Below, one piece after another: positions 12,312 through 23,760 of a stretch of 64,000 nucleotides of DNA. This stretch comes from Datura wrightii. Its lineage: Eukaryota; Streptophyta; Magnoliopsida; Solanales; Solanaceae. Where the stretch lies: assembly GCA_035772735.1 (NCBI GenBank), contig JASDFA010000010.1:94756001-94820000 (forward strand), written 5' to 3'. A program made the position numbers and the translations under genes. Position 1 is the first letter of the stretch, and each line of letters starts with the position of its first letter. The notes below the pieces were generated by a model, which saw only the letters and a program-made list of their open reading frames with translations, did no database searches and was not told the DNA's origin.

Positions 12312-12990
12312 ACTTCTTCCCAATACACAACCTATATCTGTTCCTTCTTATAGAATGGATCCAGATGAGCTAAAGGATTTGAAGGAGCAGTTAAAACACC
12401 TTTTAGATAAGGGGTTCATAATTCCGAGCAAATCCCCATGGGGTGCGCCAGTTCTCTTTGTTTGAAAGAAAGATGGTTCTCTTCGTATGTGTATTGCTTA
12501 TCAGTAATTGAACAAGTTCACCATCAAGAATAGGTATACTCTACCAAAGATTGATGATTTACTTGACTGGCTTCAGGGAGCCAAGTGTTTTTTGAAGATA
12601 GATCTGAGATATGGATACCATCAGCTCAAGCTTCGGGAGAGTGACATCCCGAAGATAGCCTTCAGGATGCGGTATGGTCATTATGAGTTTGTAGTTATGT
12701 CTTTTGGACTAGCAAATGCTCCTGCAGCTTTTATGGACTTGATGAATAGGGTGTTAATGCCGTACCTGGAAATGTTCATTATCGTGTTTATTGATGACAT
12801 CCTGATATACTCTCGGAGCGAGAATGAGCATGTTGCTCATTTGAGGGTGGTGCTACAAACTCTCATGGATCGCCAATTATATGCTCAATTCAGCAAGTGC
12901 AAGTTTTGGTTGAACTCAATTGCATTTTTGGGCCATGTGGTGTCTAGTGAGGGCATAAAAGTGGACTCTTAGAAAATAGAAGAGGTGAAG
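12312..12990 (+). pseudogene. Element A reverse transcriptase
   Basis: Palm and fingers are well preserved: [18 protein letters not shown], then 12508-12972 with [39 protein letters not shown] and the catalytic box [13 protein letters not shown]. The polymerase Asp pair is intact. Breaks: a stop in the motif equivalent to FVKKKDG (about 12463), a CAA-type stop in the YRQLNK equivalent (about 12505) and a TAG at about 12970. Confidence 0.88.
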
Positions 12991-13560
12991 AATTGGCCTA
13001 GACTAGTGAATCCTTCAAATATTCGAAGCTTTTTGGGCTTAGCTGGCTACTATCAAATATTTGTTGAGGGCTTTTCATCTATTGCAGCACCATTGACCAA
13101 CTTGAACAAAAATAAAGTGAAGTTCCAATGGTTAGAGGCTTGTGAGAGGAGCTTTCAGGAGTTGAAGACTTGACTTACCTCAGCACCATTGTTAACCCTA
13201 CTCCAGGGTACCGATGGGTTTGTGGTGTATTGTGATGCTTCTAGAATCAGTCTTGGTTGTGTATTGATGCAGCATTGCAAGGTTATAAAATATGCTTCCA
13301 GACAGCTGAAGGTTCATGAGAAGAACTACCCGGTCCATGATCTCGAATAGGAGACGGTGGTATTTGCATTGAAGATCTAGAGACCTATCTATATGGGGTC
13401 CATGTGGAACTATTTACGGATCACAAGAGTCTACAATATGTTTCTATGTAGAAGGATCTAAATCTATTCCAAAGGAGGTGGTTGGAGCTACTTAAGCATT
13501 ATGATATGAATGTCCTTTACCATTCAAGATAAGCCAACGTGGTAGCTAACGCACTTAATA
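12991..13560 (+). pseudogene. Element A RNase H
   Basis: Connection and RNase H follow the polymerase: NWPRLVNPSNIRSFLGLAGYY, then [20 protein letters not shown] (first catalytic Asp in YCDAS), KNYPVHDLE, and FTDHKSLQYV. TAG stops replace the usual Trp of LKIWR (about 13378) and a Gln before KDLN (about 13450). Confidence 0.8.
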
Positions 13561-14600
13561 GACTCTCTATGGAGAGCGTGTCCCATGTGGATGAGGGGAT
13601 GAAGGAGTTACTGAAGGATGTGCATCGAATTTCAAGGTTGGGAGTTCATTTGGATAACTCGACTAATGGCGGTGTTATAGTTCAGAATGGATCAAAATCT
13701 TCCTTGGTGACTAATGTAAAAGCTTGAAAAGACGAGGACCCTATTTTGGTAAAGTTAAAGAAAGCCATTCAGAATAAGAGGATAGAGGTCTTCTCTAAAG
13801 GGAAGATGGTGTGCTTCGATATAAGGGTCTCTTGTGTGTCCCGGACATTGATGATTTGCGAAATTGGATGTTGCATAAGGCTCACGGTTCAAGGTATTTG
13901 ATACATCCAGGTGCCACCAAGATGTACCGTGACCTATGAGAAGTCTATTGGTGGAATGGCATGAATAAAGACGTCGCATAATTTGTAGCTAAGTGTCCAA
14001 ACTGTTAGCAAGTGAAGGTTGAGTATCAGAGATCAGGAGGTGTGCTTTTGGATATCAATATTCCTACTTGAAAGTGGGAAGAAATCAATATGGGCTTCAT
14101 CACAGGGTTGCCTCGCACTCATTGGCAATAGGACTCCATTTAGGTTGTTGTAGATAGGTTGTCCAAAGACGCTCATTTCTTACCAATCAAAACCATGGAT
14201 TCGGCGGAGGATTATGCCAAAGATACATCCGAGAGATAGTTTGGTTGTATGGAGTGCTCGTGTCCATCATATCAAATAGAGGTACTCAATTTACCTCTCA
14301 ATTTTGGAGGTCGTTTCAAAAAGAATTGGGTACTCATGTTAAGCTCAGTGTAGTATTTCACCCGCAAATGGATAGTCACACAGAGCAGACAATTCAAACT
14401 CTCGAGGACATCTTGGGATTGACTTCAAGGGTAGTTGGGATGACCATTTTCCTCTTATTGAGTTTTCATACAATAACAACTACCAATCCAGCATCCAAAT
14501 GGCTCCATTTGAGGCTCTCTATGGGCGGAGGTATAGATCACCTATTGGTTGTTTTGAAGTTTGTGAGGCTTCCATGATGGAAGCAGATTCAGTCCATGAG
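13561..14600 (+). pseudogene. Element A integrase
   Basis: The zinc-binding HHCC part is readable around 13870-14010 and the catalytic core around 14070-14577. Of the DDE triad, the second Asp reads as Asn: IISNRGTQFTSQFW at about 14265, where elements C and F have D-R-G-T-Q-F. The Glu is kept in HTEQTIQTLE. At least one frameshift lies at about 14230 and another inside the final block. The substitution would abolish strand transfer even without the stops. Confidence 0.8.
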
Positions 14601-15060
14601 GCCATGGAGAAAGTTCAACTCATATCGAATTGGTTGAAAACAACTTAGAGTTGCCAAAAGTCCTATGCCAATTTGAGGAGGAGGGAACTTTAGTCTTAAG
14701 TTGATGATTGGTTGTTTCTAAAGGTTTCTCCCATGATGGGAATGATGAGGTTTGGAAGGAAAGGAAAACTGAGCCCTCGTTATGTTTGCCCCCACCATAT
14801 TGTGAAACGGATTGGCAAGGTGGCATATCAATTGGAGTTGCCCTCAAAATTAGCTTCCGTGCATCCTGTTTTCCATGTATCCCTCTTAAATAAGTGTTTG
14901 GTGATCCATGTCTAGTTGTGCTAGTGGACAGTATCAGTGTGAAAGATAGCCTTAGTTTTGAGGAGTTTTTGATGGAAATACCGGATTGTCAGGTTCGGAG
15001 GATAAGAAAGAAGGAAGTTGCTTCAGTTAAAGTTTTCAGCTTATATAATCAGTATTTGAA
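14601..15060 (+). pseudogene. Element A integrase tail and chromodomain-like end
   Basis: The GPY/F-type module is recognisable as RYVCPHHIVKRIGKVAYQLE in the frame starting near 14712, then HPVFHVSLLNKCL. The chromodomain-like end begins at LSFEEFLMEIPDCQVRRIRKKEVASVKV (split over 14940-15040) but then loses the usual WE-EAD-MM-YPHLF ending. Such tails target integration to heterochromatin in chromoviruses (family knowledge). Confidence 0.7.
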
Positions 15061-15119
15061 TATGATGATTGCATTTTCTGATTTTCTATATGTTTTCCAG
15101 CATTCGAGGATGAATGTTC

Positions 15120-15134
15120 CCAAGGGGGAGATAT
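15120..15134 (+). other. Polypurine tract of A
   Basis: CAAGGGGGAGATAT directly before the 3' LTR start TGTTATAC; primes plus-strand synthesis in LTR retroelements. Confidence 0.85.
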
Positions 15135-16334
15135 TGTTATACTTCGGTAGCCCAAAGATCAGACCCTGGAGTTGAAATGGAGAAAAACTGCAAATCTTGC
15201 ACCAGGTCATAGAATGAGTATATGTATATGATTATTCAGCTTGTCAATAGACGACGGTAAGCTTCATCATGTACGATTTAAGATTTTATATGTATATTAT
15301 TATTCAGCTTCGTTAATAGACGATGGTCAGATTCGTTGAAAAATGATGGAGAGCATATGCATGTTTTTGGGAGTAGTATGTAGCACCGAGTAGTCTAAGG
15401 GTCAGTCAACCCTATGCCTTAGAAATACGCGCAACATAGGTTTGATCAGATTACTTTGAGACCTCCCTTGGGAGCTATCCCATGCGCCTAATGGCCCTTC
15501 AACTTGATATCAATATCATGGTAGCGTCGTTAGTGTTGGCAAGGCTTTGGATGGCTCTAACCACTTGAGTGTGATAATTTGTACCACGTAATCTCTATCG
15601 TGGTATTTTTGGTTATAAGACTAGTCTCCCATTTATGTATGTTATCATTTATGATATATATATATACACACACACACACATATATATATATATGTTCTAA
15701 AGTAGTTTTGACCCAAAGTTAAATTTTACTTATGATTATCAAATTTCATTTTTGGGTCCTTCGATTCAGGTACGATGTTATGTTTCAGAAAATAGCATAC
15801 AAGCCCTACTCTCATATTCTTGTTTGATTATGTTTTATATTATGCATATTTTAAATTATTTTACTTACTTAAGAGGTTTTAATTACCTTGCATACTCAGC
15901 ACATTCCACATACTGACCACATACTCTATGTTGTATCGTTTTATGATACAGGCTCCAATTTTCAGACTCAGCCCCGCCACTAGCCAGCTTCCAGAGTTAA
16001 CATCAGTCTCTGTTGGTGAGTCCTTATCTTTCGAGGGTCCCTCTTTTATTCTGTTATGTTTGAGTATTTTTAGTTTCAAACTTAGAGAGTTAGTTGGGTT
16101 CTTTCCTATCAACTCATCAGACTTAGAGGCTTTTCAGAAAATTGATTGTAGCTTCACTCTCGTCTTGTAGTTTTTGGATTATATGTCATGCTTAGACTTC
16201 TGCTATGTCTATTCTGTTAAGTCTTCCTTTTTAATTGTTTGAGTTAGATATATGTTAATGCCATGGGTCGCCTTGGAGTCTCTCTGGGCTCCTTGTCCCG
16301 TGTCTCGATTCGAGCCTATGTTCGGATCATGACG
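15135..16334 (+). repeat. Element A 3' LTR (internally deleted)
   Basis: Starts TGTTATAC and ends GGATCATGACG; about 1.2 kb against 2.35 kb for its partner. After AGAATGAG (15218) it jumps to the part matching 9231 onward, so about 1.2 kb of U3 is missing. At the junction TATATGTATAT..ATTATTCAGC occurs twice (15219 and 15287), a 68-bp local duplication. Confidence 0.85.
15654..15693 (+). repeat. (TA)n(CA)n(TA)n microsatellite
   Basis: TA repeats at 15654-15665, CA repeats to about 15680, TA again to 15692, inside the 3' LTR of A. The 5' LTR has only a shorter TA-rich patch at about 9618-9635. Confidence 0.9.
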
Positions 16335-16339
16335 CTGTC

Positions 16340-16893
16340 GTGGTCTGATAATTTCAAATATGGCATCCTTTGAATATTTTCATGAGTGCTTTTTCATGAC
16401 TTGTACCTTGATCTCATGACTCGTGTTATCCTCTCGTACGCTATGATCTGCCAATTAACATTTGCTCTTAAGTTTACCACGACTCCTTGCTATGAGTCAT
16501 ATGTGGTCATCATGACCCGTAGCTGCAGTCCTTTCTAAGAGAGTAGACAAGTATTTCCTTCTAAAATTTTCCACAACTGCTCTGATACGGCTCATAACAA
16601 GATAGTATGACTCGTACCAAGACTCGTACATGGCAATCAACTTGTGCATTTCCTCTATATTTTCTCACGGCTATAATTTTATAGCTCGTACAACCAAGGT
16701 ACAACTCATATTATATATTGCACTTGGCCTATTTTCTGCACATGTTCTCTTCTTTTATAGAATTCAACTCTTACAGATGATTTCCCTGAAAACATAGAAA
16801 AAGTGCATCACATCTGTATAAACATACCTAAGATCATGCATATTGCCTCAGTTTTAAGCGTTGAAAGTGTTGTAAACCCACAAAATATCAACA
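16340..16893 (-). repeat. Element H 3' LTR, second part
   Basis: The 5' part of the H LTR on the minus strand, starting TGTTGATATTTTGTGGG at 16893 after the polypurine tract. It contains GTTTTCAGGGAAAT-type sequence matching GTTTTCAGGGCTAAA in the solo LTR (36880) and many ACTCGTAC/GACTCGTG words (16390-16690). Joined with 6828-7947 the LTR was about 1.67 kb. Confidence 0.7.
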
Positions 16894-17399
16894 CCCTCAA
16901 CTAAAAACCTTTGCATGTCATCAGGAAAACAAAACTAAACTAAAAGACAACGGCTAACTAGAAAGTAAACTAGAAGACCTATAGCCAACACATCAAAATT
17001 TGCACACATGACCATGATCAGATATTGACCCCCTTTTCCATTCAAAACCAAGTCAGCTATGCATTCATGCAACTACAACTCATGACTCACAAGGATCTAG
17101 GTATGTCATCTAACTATTTAGTAGTGAACTAAGCTATCACTAATTCTATTTACACAAACAACAGGCAGAATGCAATACAAACCATGTACCCTCACAACAT
17201 ATGAAGTCCCCAACACTCAAAGATATAGATATGTAAAAAACATGGGACTAACAAGTAAGATTTTCACTTTAACAAAGAAATTCCAAATACTTCATAGCGG
17301 ATACCAGGCTTGCCCTTATTTTCTCTACTTTGGTTTTTCAAACAGTCATGCTAGGATCACTAAGGACTTTTATCGTCTTGTAATGTAGGGTTCATGTCA

Positions 17400-17700
17400 G
17401 GTATGGTAGATATGAAAATAGTGACTAACTCTCCATGACACTACACAACTTGTCTTCACTTTTTACTAGTTTACCCCTCTTTTCTTTTTCCACTTTTTCC
17501 TCCCTTTTTCTCCATTTAACCGTCATTTGTGGACTTGGTGAATTTTCACTTTTTCTTTTTCAACTTTATTTCTTGCATTTTTCTTTTTCTTTTCTTTTTC
17601 TATTTTTTTATTTCATTCTCATTTTTTTTCACCACACCCAATCATTCATTAACTAGTTTTTTCTATTTTTTTTCTCCCCCACCTTATCTATGCACCCCTA
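17400..17700. repeat. Pyrimidine-rich low-complexity stretch
   Basis: Runs of CTTTTT/TTTTC dominate about 17455-17680 on the plus strand, so the H transcript (minus) would be purine-rich here. Apparent Phe-rich ORFs are a by-product of this composition. Confidence 0.7.
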
Positions 17701-18559
17701 CAATAACCACCATCAGCTTAGGCATTTTGCTTGAGTTGAGGTTCATAATGTCCATGGAGGGACTAGGGATAATACTATGTTCATTATAAAAAAAATAGGG
17801 AAGGTGAATGGGCTAATCAACAAAAAGGTCTCTTTTAGGCTCAAACATGGGATCAAAGAATTCATTTTCATTTATTAAATAAAAAATGGCCTATGATCCT
17901 TTCCTAACTAACTATCCTACAACCTATGTAAAGACCAACCAGACAAGTTCTAGATCCTCTACACAGTATTTAACTAGGTAAGAATTCTTACTCATACATA
18001 ATACAAATTAACATTTACTCTACCTAACTAGTTCATGCACAGCTAAGCTACAACTACATTTGCTAATCTATCAAATGCTATACAAAGAACCACAGTAGTC
18101 ATAATTTCTAGTCAACATACACAATTAACACTAAAAAATCTTAAAAGGGTCATTTTTCTAACAACTTCAAAAACATGTGCATTGATTTGCTGTAAAGTAC
18201 TCCTAAGCTACTTTTATTTAAACATACCAAAACAAAATCCTAAATATGTTGGTTCTACTAAATAGCATGTCTGAGGAAATACAAATACGACAACAAAAAA
18301 CCCTTGGACGAAAACTACAAATCCAAAATAACAAGTACACCCCCCTTTTAAAAGCATGCTTTGTCCCCCCCAAAGCATAAAAAAATGAAACACTAGGAGA
18401 GGGACATACCTGTGGGTCTCTAAGCTCTCCTATCGTCCTGATGAGGCATGTTTTAAGGCGCACTCCCTCTGCTGAAATTGTGGTGCCAGCAGTGGCCGGT
18501 GCACTCAGTGGTGTGGGACTCGGGGCAATAGTCACTCCCTCAATAGTAGTGGTCGCCTC

Positions 18560-19690
18560 AACAACCTCATTATAAACTTAGGCAATATATGGCTAACCAA
18601 AAAGGTCCTTGCCACCCCTAACCTCTCCAGGAACAGCAGCTGAGCTTTCAGCTCCTCAAACTCGCTCCTTCAACTCACACATGTGCTCACCATGAGACTA
18701 TAGGGTCTCTTTTACTTCCCACTTGAGCTCCCTCCTCTCCCTTCTCTTCCTCTTCCTAGAGGTCACTTCATTAACTACATCTGAGGCCGTCTTCTTCCTG
18801 TTCTCTCCACCAGCTGCTGTCAGATCCTAGAATGCTCCAAGGTTGAGCTCTTCATCAAGCTCAACATTTAGATCTGGAATGGTGGAGGCCACTAATATGG
18901 TCGACTGTCTAGTTGACAGAACAGCTACCTGACTCCGTAGGGCCCCCAAATCCTTTATCAAGCTCCTTGTATAGGATTGCTAAGATAATCGCTCATTGAG
19001 CAAGAGCTCGAAGTTATCTAATCGGTTATGCTGTCTAGAAACTCCTCGATCTAAGCCTAGATCTAAGGATTGAAATTCTCCATCATCAACTTAACTTTTT
19101 TCTCGACTAATGTCAGTCTCTTTTCCGGCTTTTGCAGGAAATCATGGGCCACCAATAAACATTCCGAGGGAAGCTGCCCTAATGAGGCTAATGGAGATAT
19201 GGAGGAAGTGTTGGGGTCGGCTACTGTGTGGCCAACTTCTATAGCTGATATCTTGCTCTGCTCCACCTAGGTAGGAGCATCTATTTGTTCACCCCTTGTT
19301 GGCTGTAGTGGTTAGACCGCTGGTGGGAATTTAGCCTGACTCACTAGGTTCATGTCATATTGAATCGGCCCTATATTTGCAATCTTGTTTCCCCCATCCT
19401 CAGTATCAATCTATGCTAGCACCCTCACTCTTGAGTCTTTGAAGAGTCTATGTAAGAGACTCAAGAATGTAATAGTGGTGCTCAAACCCAGAGCGCGATT
19501 CTGAATTTCATCAGCTATCACTCTCAGAATGTTGATGACATATCTAGATATGATATATGCCATAAATGCTACTCCGTTGACACTCAGGGTGTTTTGATTT
19601 ACTCTTGGTGCCAATCTATGTTGGACTAATGTCCAACAGGCCTTTGCTAAGAAATCGATCCATTTGTCACCCTATCTACCTCCTCCTTAT
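18560..19690 (-). pseudogene. Degenerate plant-transposon protein gene of H
   Basis: The clearest block is at 19614-19411, reading NGVAFMAYIISRYVINILRV followed by IADEIQNRALGLSTT; it resembles the late helical part of the plant-transposon domain. Downstream, split by stops, are LTLVEKKVKLMMENF (19160-19070), a stretch around 18960-18860 with LIKDLGALRSQVAVLSTRQS, and a charged, coiled-coil-like end NEVTSRKRKRREREELKWEV (about 18770-18700). The N-terminal half seen in P1 was not found. Gene identity rests on my memory of Solanaceae family members. Confidence 0.55.
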
Positions 19691-19715
19691 CCTTAGCTAT
19701 AACCCCAAGAAGCCA

Positions 19716-20200
19716 TCTCACTTTTCAAAGCAGAAGCAGATATGATGGTTTGATATCCTCACCTCTTCCTTTCCACCTCAGCTTCAGCATCAAGTACTAA
19801 ATTCCTCCTCAGTACTCTACTCAGTTTCATGTTAGTGTCATGCTCGTCAGTTCTATTCATGTCTAGTGTTTACCTTTGTTGCATGAATTTTGGTACAATG
19901 TCTATATCATTTCGGAGTAAGTCACTCATTCAGTATTCAGTTAGTAGTTCTCTATTTTGGGATTGAAGCTCTTTCCCTATCATTATAGCTTATTTAGTTT
20001 CCATTCGAGGACAAATGTTCCTAAGATGGAGATATTGTAACTGTCCAGAAATCCCTAGGACTAGACCCTATATTCAAAACTTGATCACGTAGAAAAATGC
20101 AAAAAAGTCCTTAGTAGGAGTCCTAGTACGACTCGTGACTGTCAAGTTCATAAGTTAAGGAACAAAGAGGTTTCTTTAGTAAAAGTTTTGTGGGTAAACC
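19716..20200 (+). mobile_element. Rearranged gypsy 3'-end fragments
   Basis: At about 19728 a forward chromodomain end is readable (KAEADMM, then YPHLF), followed by untranslated DNA, CATTCGAGGACAAATGTTCC, a polypurine tract (about 20024-20036) and an LTR start TGTAACTGTCC at 20037. At about 20143-20200 comes the piece that should lie before 19728 (LRNKEVSLVKVLWVN). The order is therefore permuted. It then meets the reverse LTR of element C. Confidence 0.65.
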
Positions 20201-22344
20201 ATAGGCCCGGATCAAGAGATGGAACCTAAAACCATATATGACTCCAACTTGATCCATGGCGTGAACATGACAACTAAAGCTTAATATAAATAATTGCGTA
20301 AATCTAACATCTAATATAGCGAAAGTTGAAATAATTAAAATATCCAATACAACGGAACACACAACACTGATCCAAAACTGAATATATACTATGTTTGATA
20401 AGCCTCTAACATCTTGATGAGCTGATGGGACAAGACCCCAACTAGCTCATTAATAAACTAAAATTGATAGATACTGATAACAAACTAATAAAGAGGTCCT
20501 CGAAGGATGAGGACTCACCAACAAACTGGATATGCGAACCCTGAGAACTGACTAGCGGCATGACTAAACCTGAACATCCGAGCCTGTATCATGAAATAAT
20601 ACAGCATAGAATACGCGGTCAGTACTTGAAATGTATAGAGTATGCAAGGTAAGTAAACCTCCAAGTAAGTAAAACTTAAATCATGCATATCATAAAACAT
20701 TTCATCATAAAACATTGAGAGTAAGGTTGCATGCTATTATCTTAAAACATGATTTAAGCATAACTGAATATCATAACTGAATCGAATGAACCAATGCTGA
20801 AACCGGTAGTCATGAGTAAAATTGAACATTGGACCAAACCAGATGAAAACATAATATCATCACTAATGAACATGCATAACTGAAATCATGAGGAAGAATG
20901 GGAGACTCGTCATATAACCGACATTACCATGATAGAGCTTACGTGGTCTCCACTATTACACTCAAGTGGGAAGAGCCGTCCAAAGCCTTGCTAGGGCTAA
21001 GGGCACTACCATGATATCGATATTAAGCTGAAGGCCCCTCAAGGGCAGGGAAAACTCACAAGGGAGGTCCCCAATGAATCTGAACATACCTACGTTGGCA
21101 CGTAGTTCTAAGGCACAGGGTTAACTAAACCCATAGCCTGCTCAGAGCTAGATACTACTCCCAAAAACATGCATATGCTCTCCATCGTTTATCAATGAAG
21201 TTGAACCATCGTCTTTTGAAGAAACTGAATCATAATAGTACATGCATTATCTGAAAACATAACACGAGGAGCCTTGTCTCCAACCATACCACAAGCTGAA
21301 AACTGGGAGTCTAGACTCCAAAACATGTGATAAGCTATAATCATGAAATTGAAGTAAATCATGAAACATACTTGATCATATGGGCTTGCCCAAACATAAA
21401 TATTCTTTGAAATAGATTTGATAAACAAAATCATGGATATAGACATGGGTAATTCAAAATCATACTTTCACTATAGAGATTTCATCATACTTGAAAACAA
21501 GTATCATAATCTCAATTCTTCATGAACTTATATATTTTGGCATTATATTTTTAAAAAATAAAAATTAAAAGTTTTAATGTAATCATTATAAAATGTGCCA
21601 ATGAATAATAAAACAACATTAGAAACATAAATAAAATCGACCCATGAGATATGCATAGAAAATTTTCCCAAATTGGGTTAGAACCCATGCAATCATCAAC
21701 CTTCAATTTCATGAATTTAGAAGTGGATTTGGACATGAAAGTGAAGGAATACTACAATTCATAACTCTACATACCCGGGTACTTTAATTTCACAATCTCC
21801 CTTGAAAACCTAAGTGAATTGAGGAAGAACCTAAAGAATCCTCAAGCTTGATCTCCAATGAACTCCTTAATCTTGCATGCATAGAATGGAAAGGCTTAGG
21901 ATAGGTTAAGTACTCTTAAAACTCTCCTAACTGAGCTTAAAACGACATATTTTAGGACCTAGGGGCTTAAAAATGACAAAAACACCCTTACTTAAACGCA
22001 GGAAAAAATGGACACTGTCAGACCTCGCGAGTGATATCATGACTCGTGAGGTACTTGACGAGTCATGGTGTCCATCTCATTAATTCTTCTGCCAAAATTC
22101 CCATATTCATCCTACCTCCTAACCACAACCAACTCCACGAGTTGTGGAGTGACTTCACGGCTCGTGGCTTCCTCTTGTTGTCACTCCCAGACCACGAATT
22201 GGTGCCAATTATTCTCTCACTTAACCAAACTGTGAAGTACTTCCACGGGTCATTGGACGACTCTTCCCGTGGCCCAGGTTACATCACCCTGATTTCTTCG
22301 CTTTAACCCTGGGGCCTATTCTTAGGGACTTTTGAGGTATTACA
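20201..22344 (-). repeat. Element C 3' LTR
   Basis: On the minus strand starts TGTAATACCTCAAAAGTCCC at 22344. The far end lacks the expected GGGTCGTGACA: alignment with the E LTR fades at about 20201, so a dozen or so terminal bases are lost or rearranged. The U3 part (22020-22280) has the ACGAGTCRTGG words also seen in A, E and F. Confidence 0.8.
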
Positions 22345-22360
22345 ATACCTCCCCTTTGGG
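22345..22360 (-). other. Polypurine tract of C
   Basis: On the minus strand CCCAAAGGGGAGGTAT lies directly before the LTR start TGTAATACC. Confidence 0.85.
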
Positions 22361-22361
22361 A

Positions 22362-22900
22362 TTATTCATCCTCGAATGTGAATGAACATACTGAAAAGCT
22401 GGGGAATTTAACTTCTATCCCAAATACTGAACATCTAAAGTTGGAAACTGATAGAGTGACTGACTCCGAGTTGAAATACATAACTGAACTAAATTCATGA
22501 ATCACACATACATGCATTGAAATGAAATAAACTACAACACACGTACCGAACATGAAACTGAATAGAGTACTAGGGAAAAGATGCGGGTATTTAGCCATCA
22601 TATCAGCTTCAGATTCCCATGTAGCTCCTTCAACATACAGATTTCTCCACAAAACCTTTAATGAAGCTACATCTTTGTTCCTCAACTTCTGAACCTAACG
22701 ATGAAGAATCTCGAAAAGAATCTCCTCATAACTTAGACCACCCTTCACATCTACGCTCTCCACCGAAATAACAAAAGACGGGTCACCTAAGCACTTCTTC
22801 AAAAGCGAGAAATGGATAACTAGATGTACTAAAGCTAGTTTTGAGGTCAACTCCAACTCATAAGCCACCTTGCCAACACGCCTCACAATTCTCTATGGGA
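22362..22900 (-). pseudogene. Element C chromodomain-like tail and GPY/F region
   Basis: Two readable blocks: 22886-22695 with RRVGKVAYELELTSKLALVH and LLKKCLGDPS...LSYEEILFEIL, and 22685-22570 with NKDVASLKVLWRNLYVEGAT, WESEADMMAKYPHLFPS. A stop separates them. The second block is the best preserved WE-EAD-MM-YPHLF ending in the window. Confidence 0.82.
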
Positions 22901-23760
22901 CAACATAGTGGGGACTAAGTTTGCTTTTCTTTTTGAATCTCATCACTCACTTCATAGGAGACACTTTCAGAAACACCAAATCATTAATTTCAGATTCAAG
23001 TTCTCTCGCCTTCACATTAGTATAGGACTTTTGATGACTCTGAGTCATTTTCAACCTTTCCCTTATATGCTGACTTTCTCCATTGCCTCATGAACCGAAT
23101 CTGGTCCTATCAATGCAGCTTCACCGACTTCAAACCAACCAATAGGCCATTTACACCTCCACCATAAAGAGCCTCAAATGGAGCCATTCGAATTTTTGAA
23201 TGGTAGATATTATTATATGCAATTTCGATAGGAGGTAAATGATCATCCCAAATACCCATAAAATCAATCACACATGCTCTCAACATATCCTCAAGAGTCT
23301 TAATGGTTTACTCAGTCTGACCATCTGTCTGCATGTGAAAAGTTGTACTAAACTTGACCTGAGTACCATGTCCCTTCTGAAACGACCTCCAAAACTAGGA
23401 GGTGAACTGAGTACCTCTATCTAATATTATGGACAAGGGAACTCCATCCAAATAAACTAACTCCCGAATATACAACTTGTCATAATCTTCCGCTGAATCG
23501 GTAGTTTTAACCCATAGAAAATGAGCTTCTTTAGTCAACCTATCTACAACCACAAAAATCGAGTCATACCGTCGATGAGTACGAGGAAACCCTATAATGA
23601 AGTCCATATTGATTTTCTCCCACTTCCATATGGGGATATTAATGTCTTGAAGCACACCTCCAGATCATTGATGCTCCACTTTCACGTGTTGATAATTCGA
23701 ACACTTAGCCACAAACTCTACTATGTCCTTCTTCATGCCACTCCACCAATAGACTTCCCG
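22901..23760 (-). pseudogene. Element C integrase
   Basis: Catalytic core at 23655-23395: INMDFIIGFPRTHRRYDSIF, VVVDRLTKEAHF (first Asp) and LSIILDRGTQFTS (second Asp). Downstream, after a stop, a TDGQTE segment (about 23325) keeps the Glu but is followed at once by a stop. The zinc-binding part with CPN-type Cys lies upstream (23690-23760). The DDE residues are present, the frame is not. Confidence 0.82.

Larger units (their letters stand above)
7948..16334 (+). mobile_element. Element A: degenerate Ty3/gypsy chromodomain element
   Basis: A complete but dead element: 5' LTR, tRNA primer site, gag, protease, reverse transcriptase, RNase H, integrase, chromodomain-like tail, polypurine tract and 3' LTR, all forward. 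It sits inside the 3' LTR of H. Flanks are CTATC (7943-7947) and CTGTC (16335-16339), a 5-bp target duplication with one change if the last LTR base is the G at 16334 (CA ends changed to CG). Dozens of stops and several frameshifts break the polyprotein. Confidence 0.85.
16894..19715 (-). mobile_element. Element H internal region (plant-transposon element)
   Basis: On the minus strand the order is degenerate plant-transposon gene (about 19690-18560), non-coding DNA with a long T-rich/A-rich stretch (17430-17680), then the tract TTTTTAGTTGAGGG directly before the LTR at 16893. The same order is seen in P1. No polymerase or integrase is present. The 5' LTR should lie beyond 19715 but is replaced by gypsy fragments. 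Confidence 0.6.

Noticed and set aside
17435..17789. Phe/Leu-rich membrane-like ORFs
   Set aside because: They are translations of a T/C-rich low-complexity stretch on the strand opposite to element H.
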